Below, piece after piece: positions 17,351-26,689 of a DNA stretch of 64,000 bases; positions within the stretch are counted from its first letter, which is position 1; each line of letters opens with the position of its first letter. Made by a program: the position numbers and the translations under genes. The notes under the pieces are model-generated. The model was not told the DNA's origin. It made no database searches and worked only from the letters and a program-made list of their open reading frames with translations. Source of the DNA: DATFNI01 sp963712305 (lineage in GTDB: Bacteria > Bacteroidota > Rhodothermia > Balneolales > DATFMH01); the NCBI GenBank assembly GCA_963712305.1, contig CAVQHI010000005.1, forward strand, positions 248,001 through 312,000. The letters are read 5' to 3'.

Positions 17351-19216
17351 ATGAAGAAGGTAGTGCTACTGTCTGTTACGTTACTTGTACCCATTGTCGT
17401 CTCAGCGCAAAACTTTGAGTATTCGCCTGTACAGGCTGCGTTCGAGAACGAATCCTTTTTTTACCGGCCGGGTCAGCTTTCGCCTTCAAACTTTGGGGCT
17501 TTCTCTCAACTTGTTCAGGGTTTCATCACCTCTAATCCCTTAAATCAACTTGCTCAAAATCCAGCCTGGCTGCCGGAATTGAACGGTCACGATCTTTACG
17601 CATATGTAAACGTCCGGAGCCGAAATACGTACAAATCGTACGGCAACCCCGCGAACTATAATCCATGTCCATACTGCGAATATGTTAATTCGAGTGTACC
17701 CGGAAACAATTATATTGCGCCCGTTCCGGATGCATATAATGCCTATAATACCGCTAACGGACATCGCCTTAGCCAGGAACCATTTCTTTCCGCTTCTGTC
17801 ATCGGATATCCGTTCGCTGATAAACGCATCTTTGCCGGTTTTTCATACCAGGCTATCATATCCAGCGAGGATTATTATGCATATCCAGGTTTCACCTATC
17901 CCCAGGGTTCCGCCTTTAGTAATTCGGTCTCCGGAGCAGTCAGTTCTGTAGATAATTTCCAAAAAAATCACCTGAAACAGACCGGCCATTTCCTGGCATT
18001 TTACGGTGGCTACAAGGTTTCAGAACGTGCTCTTCTGGGGTTAAGGATCGGGGCGACATTCTTTCAGCGCAGTGGTGGCTATGGCAATCAAACCCATTAC
18101 GCCCCTCCCATCTTTGGTGTTTTTTATGAGAACGTCTCGGACCCAGCAGTCAATCCATCTAACCTGCTTACCGAACAACGCTCCCAGCATTACCGGCACA
18201 TGGCTTTTGACCTTGGCGGACGATATATCTTCTCACAAAAACTCACCGGTATGGCCCATCTGGGTTACTTAGCAGGCAGCGGCGATGAAATGTTAAATAC
18301 GATCACCCCTATCTATTATGAAACCGGCACAGCGAATTCCGGTACGTACTATCAAATGAGTAAGAGTGTCACATCTAACATTCTCTCATGGAATAATCAT
18401 GGACATGCCTTGAATGGCGGATTGTCACTTCAATTTGATGTTTCACCCTACAGCCAGCTGCGCTTTTTTTACGAAACTTATACGAACCGAACGAAATTGA
18501 TTCCCGGAGCAAGGTCGCAGTCATATTCGAATGTCATTTCCCAAAATACGGGCACTGTCATTAATTCCAGTCAATCGACAATGCTTCATTCCGGTAATGG
18601 AAGTGAATATGATTGGAATCATCAGATAGGTTTATTTTACACGCTATTTCCTTCATCAATAATAACACTGGACTTTGGACTTCAATACGAACACGGAAGC
18701 CGGAATACCCATACTTTGGAATCAAGTGATATCACCGGGTTACTAATCACGCAATCTATTGATACAACTGGTGTTGCATCGACATCCCGTCAACCTGTCA
18801 ACAACAATGTGCAGATCAACTGGCGTAATCACGTTCGGGAGCACAGTTTTCAGATACCCCTGATTGCACATGTTCGCCTATTCAACCGTTTCGAGGTTTG
18901 GGGTGGTTTTAATGAACAGATTGCAAGCATTAAGAAAAAGGACAACCTGGTGAATCCCAATCCGGAACCACACCCGACTTATTACGTCCAGTCTTTAAGT
19001 GGTTCAACCACTTATACCATTGGTGAGCCTGCATTTTACATGAAATACAATTATACCCAATATCGGTTTACACTTCTCGCTGGTGTCGATTTTGAAATAA
19101 ACGATCGATTCACGCTGCATCTTTCAGGACTGCCACTCGATCACAGATACAGTTATGAACGAACCCATCAGACATCAGGACTCATCTGGCAGGCCGGACT
19201 TAGTTTTTATCCGTGA
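17351..19216 (+). CDS. Large outer-membrane protein, putative beta-barrel
   Basis: A 621-residue protein with signal peptide 1-19 (cleavage SAQ). AGGAG lies at 17341-17345, a good ribosome-binding site for this start. The body is rich in aromatic residues and in alternating polar/hydrophobic strands with Tyr/Phe girdles, ending in a strand that closes with F-Y-P. This fits an outer-membrane barrel of the Bacteroidota type. I recognise no named family. It is flanked by a probable terminator downstream (19279) and appears monocistronic. Confidence 0.65.
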   Translation: MKKVVLLSVTLLVPIVVSAQNFEYSPVQAAFENESFFYRPGQLSPSNFGAFSQLVQGFITSNPLNQLAQNPAWLPELNGHDLYAYVNVRSRNTYKSYGNPANYNPCPYCEYVNSSVPGNNYIAPVPDAYNAYNTANGHRLSQEPFLSASVIGYPFADKRIFAGFSYQAIISSEDYYAYPGFTYPQGSAFSNSVSGAVSSVDNFQKNHLKQTGHFLAFYGGYKVSERALLGLRIGATFFQRSGGYGNQTHYAPPIFGVFYENVSDPAVNPSNLLTEQRSQHYRHMAFDLGGRYIFSQKLTGMAHLGYLAGSGDEMLNTITPIYYETGTANSGTYYQMSKSVTSNILSWNNHGHALNGGLSLQFDVSPYSQLRFFYETYTNRTKLIPGARSQSYSNVISQNTGTVINSSQSTMLHSGNGSEYDWNHQIGLFYTLFPSSIITLDFGLQYEHGSRNTHTLESSDITGLLITQSIDTTGVASTSRQPVNNNVQINWRNHVREHSFQIPLIAHVRLFNRFEVWGGFNEQIASIKKKDNLVNPNPEPHPTYYVQSLSGSTTYTIGEPAFYMKYNYTQYRFTLLAGVDFEINDRFTLHLSGLPLDHRYSYERTHQTSGLIWQAGLSFYP

Positions 19217-19278
19217 GGTGTTGCGGTCTGGCGGTTTGTCCAATGGACTCATCTGGAGGAACCGTCTGACCACTTTCT

Positions 19279-19318
19279 GCACGTTGATCTCAAATCAACG
19301 TGCACTGTTTATCTTTTT
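19279..19318 (+). terminator. Intrinsic terminator
   Basis: Perfect 10-bp stem GCACGTTGAT (19279-19288) and ATCAACGTGC (19294-19303) with a 5-nt loop, then ACTGTTTATCTTTTT. It ends the barrel gene transcript. Confidence 0.75.
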
Positions 19319-19419
19319 AGTGTATTAGTTCCTATTTTCGCCTTTTCACCCTGACAGGATCCCGACTATATCAGGTTGGCGACACCATTAAAAATAAATA
19401 AGGATCATTTCCATTTCGA

Positions 19420-20298
19420 ATGGCACAAAGTACACGATGGACTGCAAGAGCTTATGCAAAGATTAACCTCGGTCTGCATGTGAACGCACGTTTGGATAAC
19501 GGTTATCATGACATCACTACGGGTTTTGCCTTCATCGACTGGAGTGATAGGTTTGAGGTCCATGAAGCGGAGCAACATCGAGTGGAGATGAAAAATACTG
19601 ATATCGAATCAGGACCCGGGAACCTAATTAATCGCGCCCTTGAGCTCTTTGATCTGGAAATCGGCCTGAAGGCACACTGGCACATTTCTGTAGAAAAACA
19701 GATACCGGCCGGAGCAGGACTAGGCGGCGGAAGCAGCGATGCCGCGATGACGTTCCGACTCCTGAATCAGCTTGAAGAGCATAATCTTACGGACAATGAA
19801 CTTGCCGATCTTGGTGCCACTCTTGGATCTGATATCCCGCTATTTATACATAACAGGCCTGCAATTGGAACAGGTACTGGAACAGATCTTACTTTTGCCG
19901 ATATTCAACCTGACTATTGGATCATTACCGTTTACCCGGGCATCAACAGCTCAACACCCGAAGCTTACCAATTTTGTAATCCCAATAACTATCATGAATT
20001 TGATCTTGGCCACATCCTTAAAAATGAACCGGTCGACGAATGGCAATACCTACTTACGAACGATCTGGAGCCACCTGTCATAGCCATGCACCCCATGGTC
20101 GGAAATATGAAAGACCAGATGTACGAAGACGGTTCAATATTTGCCTTAATGAGCGGAAGCGGCTCTGCTGTATACGGTTTGTTTGAGCAGGAATTCGTGG
20201 CTAATCAATCGCTAATAGGATTCCTTGATGCCGGAATGCAGGCTAAACTTACCAGGCCGACATTCAAACCTGACGCCAATATCTATGAATTGGTGTAA
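19420..20298 (+). CDS. ispE: 4-diphosphocytidyl-2-C-methyl-D-erythritol kinase
   Basis: A 292-residue GHMP kinase that phosphorylates CDP-methylerythritol in the non-mevalonate isoprenoid pathway. Visible motifs are AYAKINLGLHV at the N-terminus (Lys14 in the substrate site), the glycine/serine loop PAGAGLGGGSSDAA at 96-109 and a late glycine-rich MSGSGSAVYGLF. The length is usual. Cytoplasmic. It probably has its own promoter after the terminator at 19279. Confidence 0.93.
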   Translation: MAQSTRWTARAYAKINLGLHVNARLDNGYHDITTGFAFIDWSDRFEVHEAEQHRVEMKNTDIESGPGNLINRALELFDLEIGLKAHWHISVEKQIPAGAGLGGGSSDAAMTFRLLNQLEEHNLTDNELADLGATLGSDIPLFIHNRPAIGTGTGTDLTFADIQPDYWIITVYPGINSSTPEAYQFCNPNNYHEFDLGHILKNEPVDEWQYLLTNDLEPPVIAMHPMVGNMKDQMYEDGSIFALMSGSGSAVYGLFEQEFVANQSLIGFLDAGMQAKLTRPTFKPDANIYELV

Positions 20299-20423
20299 CC
20301 CCTTACTATTTTACAGGATCATTTACAGGAAATCATAACATTTAAGCAAATCGTAATTCACTATCTTTTGTATTAACAATCATTATTAGAAAGCTTTTTT
20401 TGAATTACGACAAGTCGCTGTAA

Positions 20424-20437
20424 CGTAAACGCTTACA
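20424..20437. promoter_or_regulatory. LacI-family (cre-like) operator at the glgP start
   Basis: CGTAAACGCTTACA matches the LacI-family consensus TGWAANCGNTNWCA at 13 of 14 positions and ends two bases before the glycogen phosphorylase ATG. A repressor bound here would cover the ribosome-binding region. The regulator is not in the window. Confidence 0.5.
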
Positions 20438-20438
20438 T

Positions 20439-22916
20439 ATGGAACAGGCACAAAATGGCAGTGATCGTATAGGAATGGATATCGAATCCTTTCAGAGCGA
20501 TATAGAAAATCATCTTCATTATACACTTGCAAAAGATCAATACTCGGCTACCGACTGGGACCAATACCGCAGTCTTGTTTTTACCGTTATGGATCGTCTC
20601 AATCACCGCTGGATCAACACTCAGCAACGTTATTACCAGGCCGATTCTAAACGTGTTTATTATTTGTCGATGGAGTATCTCCTCGGACGCATGCTCGATA
20701 ATGCACTCATCAACCTCGGACTCATGGATGTAGCCCGTGAATCTCTCGACAACATGGGCATCGATTACGACAAGCTGAAGGAAAGCGAGTGGGATGCCGG
20801 GCTTGGTAATGGAGGTTTGGGACGTCTCGCCGCCTGTTTTCTCGATTCCATGGCTTCTCTGAGAATTCCAGGCTATGGCTATGGCATCCGCTATGACTTT
20901 GGCATCTTCTATCAGAAGATTATTGATGGATATCAAATTGAGTCGCCGGACCTTTGGCAGGAATATGGTACTCCATGGGATATCATTCGCCCAAGGATCA
21001 ACTATCCGGTTCATTTCTATGGTGAATCGAACGCTTATACCGATGAGGATGGCGACCTGCGCTATCGGTGGATCAATACAGACACCGTCATTGCACAAGC
21101 TTACGATTTTCCGGTTCCAGGTTATAAAAATGAGGTCGTCAACAACCTGCGGCTCTGGAAAGCGGAATCTTCCAAACATATCGATTTGCATGTGTTCAAC
21201 CAGGGAGATTACATCACGGCAATACGTGATGCGGAACTCCAGGAAAATATCTCACGGGTTCTTTATCCCAACGACAAAGTATTTGTAGGGCAGGAACTGC
21301 GGCTGAAACAGGAATATTTCCTTGTTGCATCAACATTGCGCGATATCATTCGCCGATTTAAGAAAATTCATGATGACTGGCGTAAATTTCCTGAAAAGGT
21401 AGCCATTCAGTGCAACGATACGCATCCGAATCTTGCAATACCTGAACTGATGCGTATCCTGATGGATGAGGAACAACTTAGCTGGGAAGTCAGCTGGGAT
21501 ATTACCGTTAAGACAATTGCTTACACAAACCATACACTCATGCCGGAGGCTTTGGAAAAATGGCCTGTTCATCTGCTTCGTATGCTTCTTCCGCGGCATT
21601 TGCAGATTGTCTACGAGATCAACAATCGGTTCCTGAACAAAGTACGAACGGAACTGGGTGAAGATATCAACCGCATCCGGCGAATGTCGATCATCAGTGA
21701 GGGAGAACAACCGAGTGTGCAAATGGCTACTCTTGGAATCGTCGGCTCACACAAGATCAACGGCGTATCGGCTCTCCATTCCGAGCTGCTGAAAAAGACC
21801 CTGTTCAGTGATTACTACGCTCTCTGGCCAGATCGCTTTACAAACAAGACAAACGGTATTACGCCACGTCGTTGGCTTAAACAATGCAACCCATTACTCG
21901 CAAAAGCGATTACTAATCATATCGGTGAAGACTGGGTCACCAACCTTGATGATCTCAAAAAGATCGACAAACTGGCTGATGATTCGAAGTTCCGCAAGGA
22001 GTTTGCAGAAATCAAACGTAAAAACAAGGTCAGACTTGCTCATTATATCAAGGGACGTGTCAATGAGACGGTTGACCCGGATTCCATCTTTGATATCCAG
22101 GTAAAGAGGATACACGAATACAAACGCCAACTTCTGGCTGCCCTGCATGCCATAACGCTTTACAATCGCATAAAGGATAATCCCAAAGCAGATGTCTATC
22201 CCCGGACAATCCTTTTTGCGGGTAAGGCTGCACCGGGTTACGCCATGGCAAAGCTGCATATCAAACTGATCAACAGTATCGGCACTAAGATCAACAATGA
22301 TCCTGAGGTAAATAAAAAACTTAAAGTACTGTTCCTTCCAAACTATTGTGTGACATTGGCAGAATTGATGATCCCTGCAGCCGATCTGTCCGAACAGATT
22401 TCGACGGCTGGAATGGAGGCCTCCGGAACTGGAAATATGAAGTTTGCCTTGAACGGTTCACTGACGATTGGGACACTTGACGGTGCCAATGTAGAAATCA
22501 AAGAAGAAGTTGGAGACGAAAATATCTTCATTTTTGGACTTACTGTTGAAGACATCGAACGCATGCGGCGTGAAGGATACAATTCACGCATCTTCTATGA
22601 AGAAAATGAAGAACTAAAAAAGACGCTCGACCAACTTCAAAGCGGCTTCTTCAGTCCCAATGAACCGGATTTGTTTCAACCGGTCGTTCACGCTCTTTTG
22701 AATGAAAACGACTACTTCATGCTGCTGGCCGACTACCAGATGTACCTGGATAAACAGGCGGAAGTTGAAAGAATCTATCGCAAACCCGATGAATGGTGGA
22801 AACGTGCTATCCATAACACGGCAAGAATGGGTTATTTTTCTTCCGACCGTACCATCCTCGATTATGCTGAAGAAATCTGGGCGGTACAGCCACTTGTTGA
22901 GGAATCGGCCACCTGA
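20439..22916 (+). CDS. glgP: Glycogen phosphorylase (GT35)
   Basis: An 825-residue PLP enzyme that releases glucose-1-phosphate from glycogen or maltodextrin. Landmarks: YLSMEYLLGRMLDNAL near 69-84, GLGNGGLGRLAACFLDS near 119-135, and the PLP-binding segment EASGTGNMKFALNG with the Schiff-base Lys668. The length is standard for bacterial GlgP/MalP. With malQ and glgB in the window it completes a cycle of glucan build-up and breakdown. A LacI-type operator abuts the start, and a strong terminator follows the stop by 20 bases. Confidence 0.96.
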   Translation: MEQAQNGSDRIGMDIESFQSDIENHLHYTLAKDQYSATDWDQYRSLVFTVMDRLNHRWINTQQRYYQADSKRVYYLSMEYLLGRMLDNALINLGLMDVARESLDNMGIDYDKLKESEWDAGLGNGGLGRLAACFLDSMASLRIPGYGYGIRYDFGIFYQKIIDGYQIESPDLWQEYGTPWDIIRPRINYPVHFYGESNAYTDEDGDLRYRWINTDTVIAQAYDFPVPGYKNEVVNNLRLWKAESSKHIDLHVFNQGDYITAIRDAELQENISRVLYPNDKVFVGQELRLKQEYFLVASTLRDIIRRFKKIHDDWRKFPEKVAIQCNDTHPNLAIPELMRILMDEEQLSWEVSWDITVKTIAYTNHTLMPEALEKWPVHLLRMLLPRHLQIVYEINNRFLNKVRTELGEDINRIRRMSIISEGEQPSVQMATLGIVGSHKINGVSALHSELLKKTLFSDYYALWPDRFTNKTNGITPRRWLKQCNPLLAKAITNHIGEDWVTNLDDLKKIDKLADDSKFRKEFAEIKRKNKVRLAHYIKGRVNETVDPDSIFDIQVKRIHEYKRQLLAALHAITLYNRIKDNPKADVYPRTILFAGKAAPGYAMAKLHIKLINSIGTKINNDPEVNKKLKVLFLPNYCVTLAELMIPAADLSEQISTAGMEASGTGNMKFALNGSLTIGTLDGANVEIKEEVGDENIFIFGLTVEDIERMRREGYNSRIFYEENEELKKTLDQLQSGFFSPNEPDLFQPVVHALLNENDYFMLLADYQMYLDKQAEVERIYRKPDEWWKRAIHNTARMGYFSSDRTILDYAEEIWAVQPLVEESAT

Positions 22917-22936
22917 TTTATCATTCTTGATTTTTT

Positions 22937-22968
22937 AACCTGCCCATGGTGACTTGGGCAGGTTTTTT
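22937..22968 (+). terminator. Strong intrinsic terminator after glgP
   Basis: 10-bp stem AACCTGCCCA (22937-22946) and TGGGCAGGTT (22955-22964), 8-nt loop, then a run of T. The flanking A/T makes it usable from both strands, and the convergent lipoprotein gene ends just beyond it. Confidence 0.9.
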
Positions 22969-22989
22969 ATATTCTGATTTCAGGATTTG

Positions 22990-23670
22990 TCAAGGATAGC
23001 CCAGTGCGACACCCATAAATATGAGACTGTGTTTTAGTTTGGGAGCATATCCCAAACTTAAAAATCCGTGAATAAATCCGTCTGGTAGGCCAGCGATCTG
23101 AATAACCGATCTAATCCCATATGAGGCAAAGCCATCATACTTAATAACTGTTTCTTCATCAAAGTAGATAAGATCATACCTCGCATACACTCCTTCTGCA
23201 AGTCCAAACCCCAGACTTTTGAATCGTTTATCCAGAATCGGCTTTTGTAAAATGGCCTCTGCACCTGACATCGCTCCGGCGTTCATTGTTACATAGCTAC
23301 CCCAAACTACCGGAACCGTGAGGTTAACTCCGAGCATTTTATAGCCAACTCCTAAGTTGAAACCGACTACGTCAGAAACAATATTAAAGGATATGCCTCC
23401 GGATATCCGATTTGGGTTCCAGACATCATTCTCCCTGACATACATGTGGTGAGAACTAATATATTGTCTTAGCTTTGGGGCTTCGTTGTTCATTGCCATT
23501 GTCAAAGCTATCTCTTTTTTCGGTCTCCCTTCTGTTTTTGGATTTTTTGTATTATGAAACATCACTGTTTCACTTAATGGTAGGGATGTTGAACATCCGG
23601 ACATGATTATAGTTAGAGCAATCATAATAAACAGGGTAACGCGTCCCCAAAAAGTAGGTTTTTCAGCCAT
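22990..23670 (-). CDS. Putative lipoprotein of unknown function
   Basis: A 226-residue protein with an N-terminal hydrophobic stretch (11-24) and a lipobox IMSGC, so Cys26 is probably acylated. The mature part is glycine-rich with alternating strands (G-V-G-Y-K, L-S-L-G-Y-A) and may form a small beta-sheet or barrel-like fold. CAGGAGGATGGA precedes the ATG. It is monocistronic and convergent with glgP. I recognise no family. Confidence 0.65.
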   Translation of the reverse strand: MAEKPTFWGRVTLFIMIALTIIMSGCSTSLPLSETVMFHNTKNPKTEGRPKKEIALTMAMNNEAPKLRQYISSHHMYVRENDVWNPNRISGGISFNIVSDVVGFNLGVGYKMLGVNLTVPVVWGSYVTMNAGAMSGAEAILQKPILDKRFKSLGFGLAEGVYARYDLIYFDEETVIKYDGFASYGIRSVIQIAGLPDGFIHGFLSLGYAPKLKHSLIFMGVALGYP

Positions 23671-23825
23671 TCCATCCTCCTGAAAAATAGCTGTACAGAC
23701 TTCCTAAGCGGGTTCATACCTCTATCGAACCCAATATTTACTCTCTAGTATGTATAAACTTATTGCGTCAAAAGCTTGACAAAATAAAATAGATGAACTA
23801 CATAATTTGCAGAAGCCTATTATTC

Positions 23826-24944
23826 TTAGCCTTCAGCAAGACTCATTACCCCTGCTTCAGATGGAGGAACAGAATATTTCTTAAGAGTCCTATAGTGTGA
23901 TCTTATTGCACCAAACAGGGTTTCATGAGCGTGAAATGGAACGCCGTACTCTTTGGCGACCTCTTCTACAATGGGACTGATTTCGGGATAGTGGATACTG
24001 CAAACACGTGGAAACAGATGATGTTCAATCTGAAAATTGAGTCCCCCGATATACCATGACAGCAGCTTGTTATCCCGCCCAAAGTCGGCGGTTGTCTCCA
24101 TCTCGTGGATCATCCAACTCTGTTCGATCATGTTCTGCTCGTTTTCCAGAGGAAAAGAGGTTTGCTCCACGGTATGAGCCAACTGAAATACAACCCCTAA
24201 TATGAGTCCTGCAGTCAGATGAACAACCAGATAACCGATCAAAAGCTGCCACCAGGCAAGGGGTAAAATGAGAGCTGGCAGCACAAAAAAGTAGCCGTAA
24301 TACACAAGTTTACCAACGATGAGTGTCATCCATTCGGAAGCCGGATGTTTCTTATTCTCATATGGTCCCAGTTTGGATCGGGAAAACTGATAAAAATCCT
24401 TAAAAATCACCCATGAAAGCGTTGCCAGGCTATACGCAAAAAAGGCAAGGTAGGGTTGAATGCGATGAATCTTTTTATATGGAGCATGCGGACACAAACG
24501 TATGAAACCGGCAATATCCAGGTCCTCATCCTGCCCGTAAATGTTTGTATAGGTATGATGAATCACGTTGTGGGTAATCTTCCAGATATATCCGTTAGCA
24601 CCCAAAAAGTCGAACGAAAGACCCAAAGTCTTGTTTATCCAGTTTTTTGACGAATAAGCACCATGCAAGGCGTCGTGAGCAATAGAAAACCCAATACCCG
24701 CCATTCCGATTCCCATAATGACACACAATCCCAACATTATCCTGGGTTCGAACGAACCGGAAATAATTAATACGTATGGGACAAGGTAAAGCGTCAGAAT
24801 AACAATAGTTTTTACTACCATTGCCGTGTTGGCATTTTCCGATATGCCTTGTGTAACGAAATATTCGTTAACACGCTTCTTAACCTCTTTCGTAAATTCA
24901 CGCGAGCGTTTGTTGTCAAACGAAATTTTCTTGGTAACCGTAAT
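23826..24944 (-). CDS. Membrane fatty acid desaturase, apparent ATT start
   Basis: A di-iron desaturase with the three histidine boxes HDALH, HNVIHH and QIEHH, of the front-end (delta-5/6-like) acyl-lipid or acyl-CoA type. From the first ATG (24821) it is 331 residues, but the same frame is open further upstream and encodes TKKISFDNKRS...VNEYFVTQGISENANT, which I recognise as the conserved N-terminus of Bacteroidota desaturases. No ATG, GTG or TTG lies in that 41-codon stretch. AAAAGGGA ends 5 bases before an ATT at 24944, giving a 372-residue product of normal length. ATT initiation is inferred. The neighbours are unrelated, and a lone promoter is expected in 24945-25259. Confidence 0.85.
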   Translation of the reverse strand: MTVTKKISFDNKRSREFTKEVKKRVNEYFVTQGISENANTAMVVKTIVILTLYLVPYVLIISGSFEPRIMLGLCVIMGIGMAGIGFSIAHDALHGAYSSKNWINKTLGLSFDFLGANGYIWKITHNVIHHTYTNIYGQDEDLDIAGFIRLCPHAPYKKIHRIQPYLAFFAYSLATLSWVIFKDFYQFSRSKLGPYENKKHPASEWMTLIVGKLVYYGYFFVLPALILPLAWWQLLIGYLVVHLTAGLILGVVFQLAHTVEQTSFPLENEQNMIEQSWMIHEMETTADFGRDNKLLSWYIGGLNFQIEHHLFPRVCSIHYPEISPIVEEVAKEYGVPFHAHETLFGAIRSHYRTLKKYSVPPSEAGVMSLAEG

Positions 24945-25259
24945 ATCGTCCCTTTTAATTAATAAGTTAGCTAGACTAGCAATGTATCATTTTAGAATGT
25001 TGTATTCTAACGAATACATTATCTTTTTAAATTTTTACAATTGAATCGCAGGTAATTCTTTCTAAAGTGCCATATATAATACATACAACGTCCCCCGTAC
25101 ACACTGTATTTTCGTCACTTTGATATTAATAAACAGATATTTTTTTGTTTTACAAAGAAATATCCCTCTTGAAACGCTAAAAATAAATTATAACCTGACG
25201 ACCTAATCCATTATTCATTTGTGACTCATCACTATCCGACAAACAAAATTCTGATATGA
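24945..25259. other. AT-rich intergenic region
   Basis: This 315-base gap between the desaturase start and the Gfo/Idh stop is AT-rich. It must hold the desaturase promoter and leader. I see no gene, no strong hairpin and no repeat in it. Confidence 0.5.
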
Positions 25260-26528
25260 CTATGATTTTGTGACATCTTTTTTTTGAGGAAATTGGCTGT
25301 AGTCCTTTAGCTGGATTATTTTTGACGTATTCTCTGTTGCCCATGGTACCCCCATCTCGCTTGGGAATAGTTCCTCCGTAAAAGCAATATGCATATACTC
25401 ATCCATGTTTTTTACACGTTGAAAGTGACCTTTTGTGTCAGGTGGAAAAATTTCCCAGTCATCAATTTCGAAGACAAATGGTGATGGAATCGTCTCAATT
25501 TTGGGACAGCTATCATGCATTGCATTGATAACTAATGTTTGCATTCTTGCCAATGCGGGCGGACAATGTGGAGGTCGCTTATGGTTTATTGATTCTACAA
25601 GATCAGCAAACCCGGCAAACTGCCATTTCGGATTTACCTGATTATCAAACTCCTCAGTATGACCATCATTATAGCGGATATTCGTCCATCCGTTATTTGT
25701 TTGCCAGTAGACGATACCATTCTCACATCTTATGTGCATTATTGGCCCATTCTCATAGCGGTTAGTATGTGTCATGAAAATATAGCCATCAACTTCACTA
25801 TCCGTTCGGTAGCGAATTGATACCGTATCGGCACTTTCAATGTCATATGCCCTGTACAATTCTGCCTGGACACTTTCAATAGCAGCATCCTTTCCGGGTC
25901 GTTGGACAGACAGGTATAATACATTTAAAACAAAATGGGCACAGGCGTTATTGGCTATGCTGTCGAGTGTCCAATGATCGTTTAATCGCAATTTTCCCGT
26001 CCAGCTGTTACGCGTGAAATATTGGAAACTTCTTGGCCATCCACACATAAGTTTAACTGAGGTTGGACGACCGAGACGTCCGTCGTTAATGCGCTTTTTG
26101 ATTTCATTGATAGAGTGGCTGTAAATATGCTGATAGCCAATAGCTATAGTCCGCCCGGTTTCTTCAGCAGCTTTTATCAATTCGTCAACTTCCTGAATGG
26201 TGGCTGCAACCGGTTTTTCACAGTATACATCAAGGCCTGCTTTCATCGCTCGTACACTGACCGGGACATGCTGATGAATACCTATTGGAACTGTGAGAAC
26301 ATCGGTGGATTCAATGCCACTGGCAAAAAAATCATCAACATCTTCAAAAAATCTAACGCCTGCTTTCTGATACTTATCAACAAGATCCGGCCTTTTTTGG
26401 CGGTCGACTTCCAGTGCAACAATCCCAGTTAGTTTCCCTTTCCCCTGTTCTTCCAACCATTCTATTGCCTGAAGATGAACCAGGCCAAATCCACCAAGTC
26501 CAATAACTGTAAATCGTAATGGTTCCAT
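25260..26528 (-). CDS. Gfo/Idh/MocA-family oxidoreductase
   Basis: A 422-residue NAD(P)-dependent dehydrogenase. The N-terminal Rossmann loop is IGLGGFGLVHL (8-18), followed by the conserved DVYCEKPVAATIQEVDEL segment with the family Lys, then the alpha/beta substrate domain. Members oxidise or epimerise sugars, inositols or sugar derivatives. The substrate cannot be read. Downstream of the dioxygenase gene on the same strand (161-base gap), in the accessory carbohydrate region. Confidence 0.88.
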   Translation of the reverse strand: MEPLRFTVIGLGGFGLVHLQAIEWLEEQGKGKLTGIVALEVDRQKRPDLVDKYQKAGVRFFEDVDDFFASGIESTDVLTVPIGIHQHVPVSVRAMKAGLDVYCEKPVAATIQEVDELIKAAEETGRTIAIGYQHIYSHSINEIKKRINDGRLGRPTSVKLMCGWPRSFQYFTRNSWTGKLRLNDHWTLDSIANNACAHFVLNVLYLSVQRPGKDAAIESVQAELYRAYDIESADTVSIRYRTDSEVDGYIFMTHTNRYENGPIMHIRCENGIVYWQTNNGWTNIRYNDGHTEEFDNQVNPKWQFAGFADLVESINHKRPPHCPPALARMQTLVINAMHDSCPKIETIPSPFVFEIDDWEIFPPDTKGHFQRVKNMDEYMHIAFTEELFPSEMGVPWATENTSKIIQLKDYSQFPQKKDVTKS

Positions 26529-26689
26529 ACTCTTACTTTAAATAAATATTCAGATTGACACCTTCTACCGCCTATAGACCTCGTAGACGTTCCTATAACA
26601 ATTCTTAGCTGAAATGACTATGAATCGGTCTCATCAAACAAACGTAACGTTAATCAAAAACGCCTTGGTTGCCTGGCAGTGCATACACC

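Noticed and set aside
20433..21191. Long minus-strand frame (252 codons) opposite glgP
   Set aside because: Antisense to conserved glycogen phosphorylase sequence, no leader or motifs.
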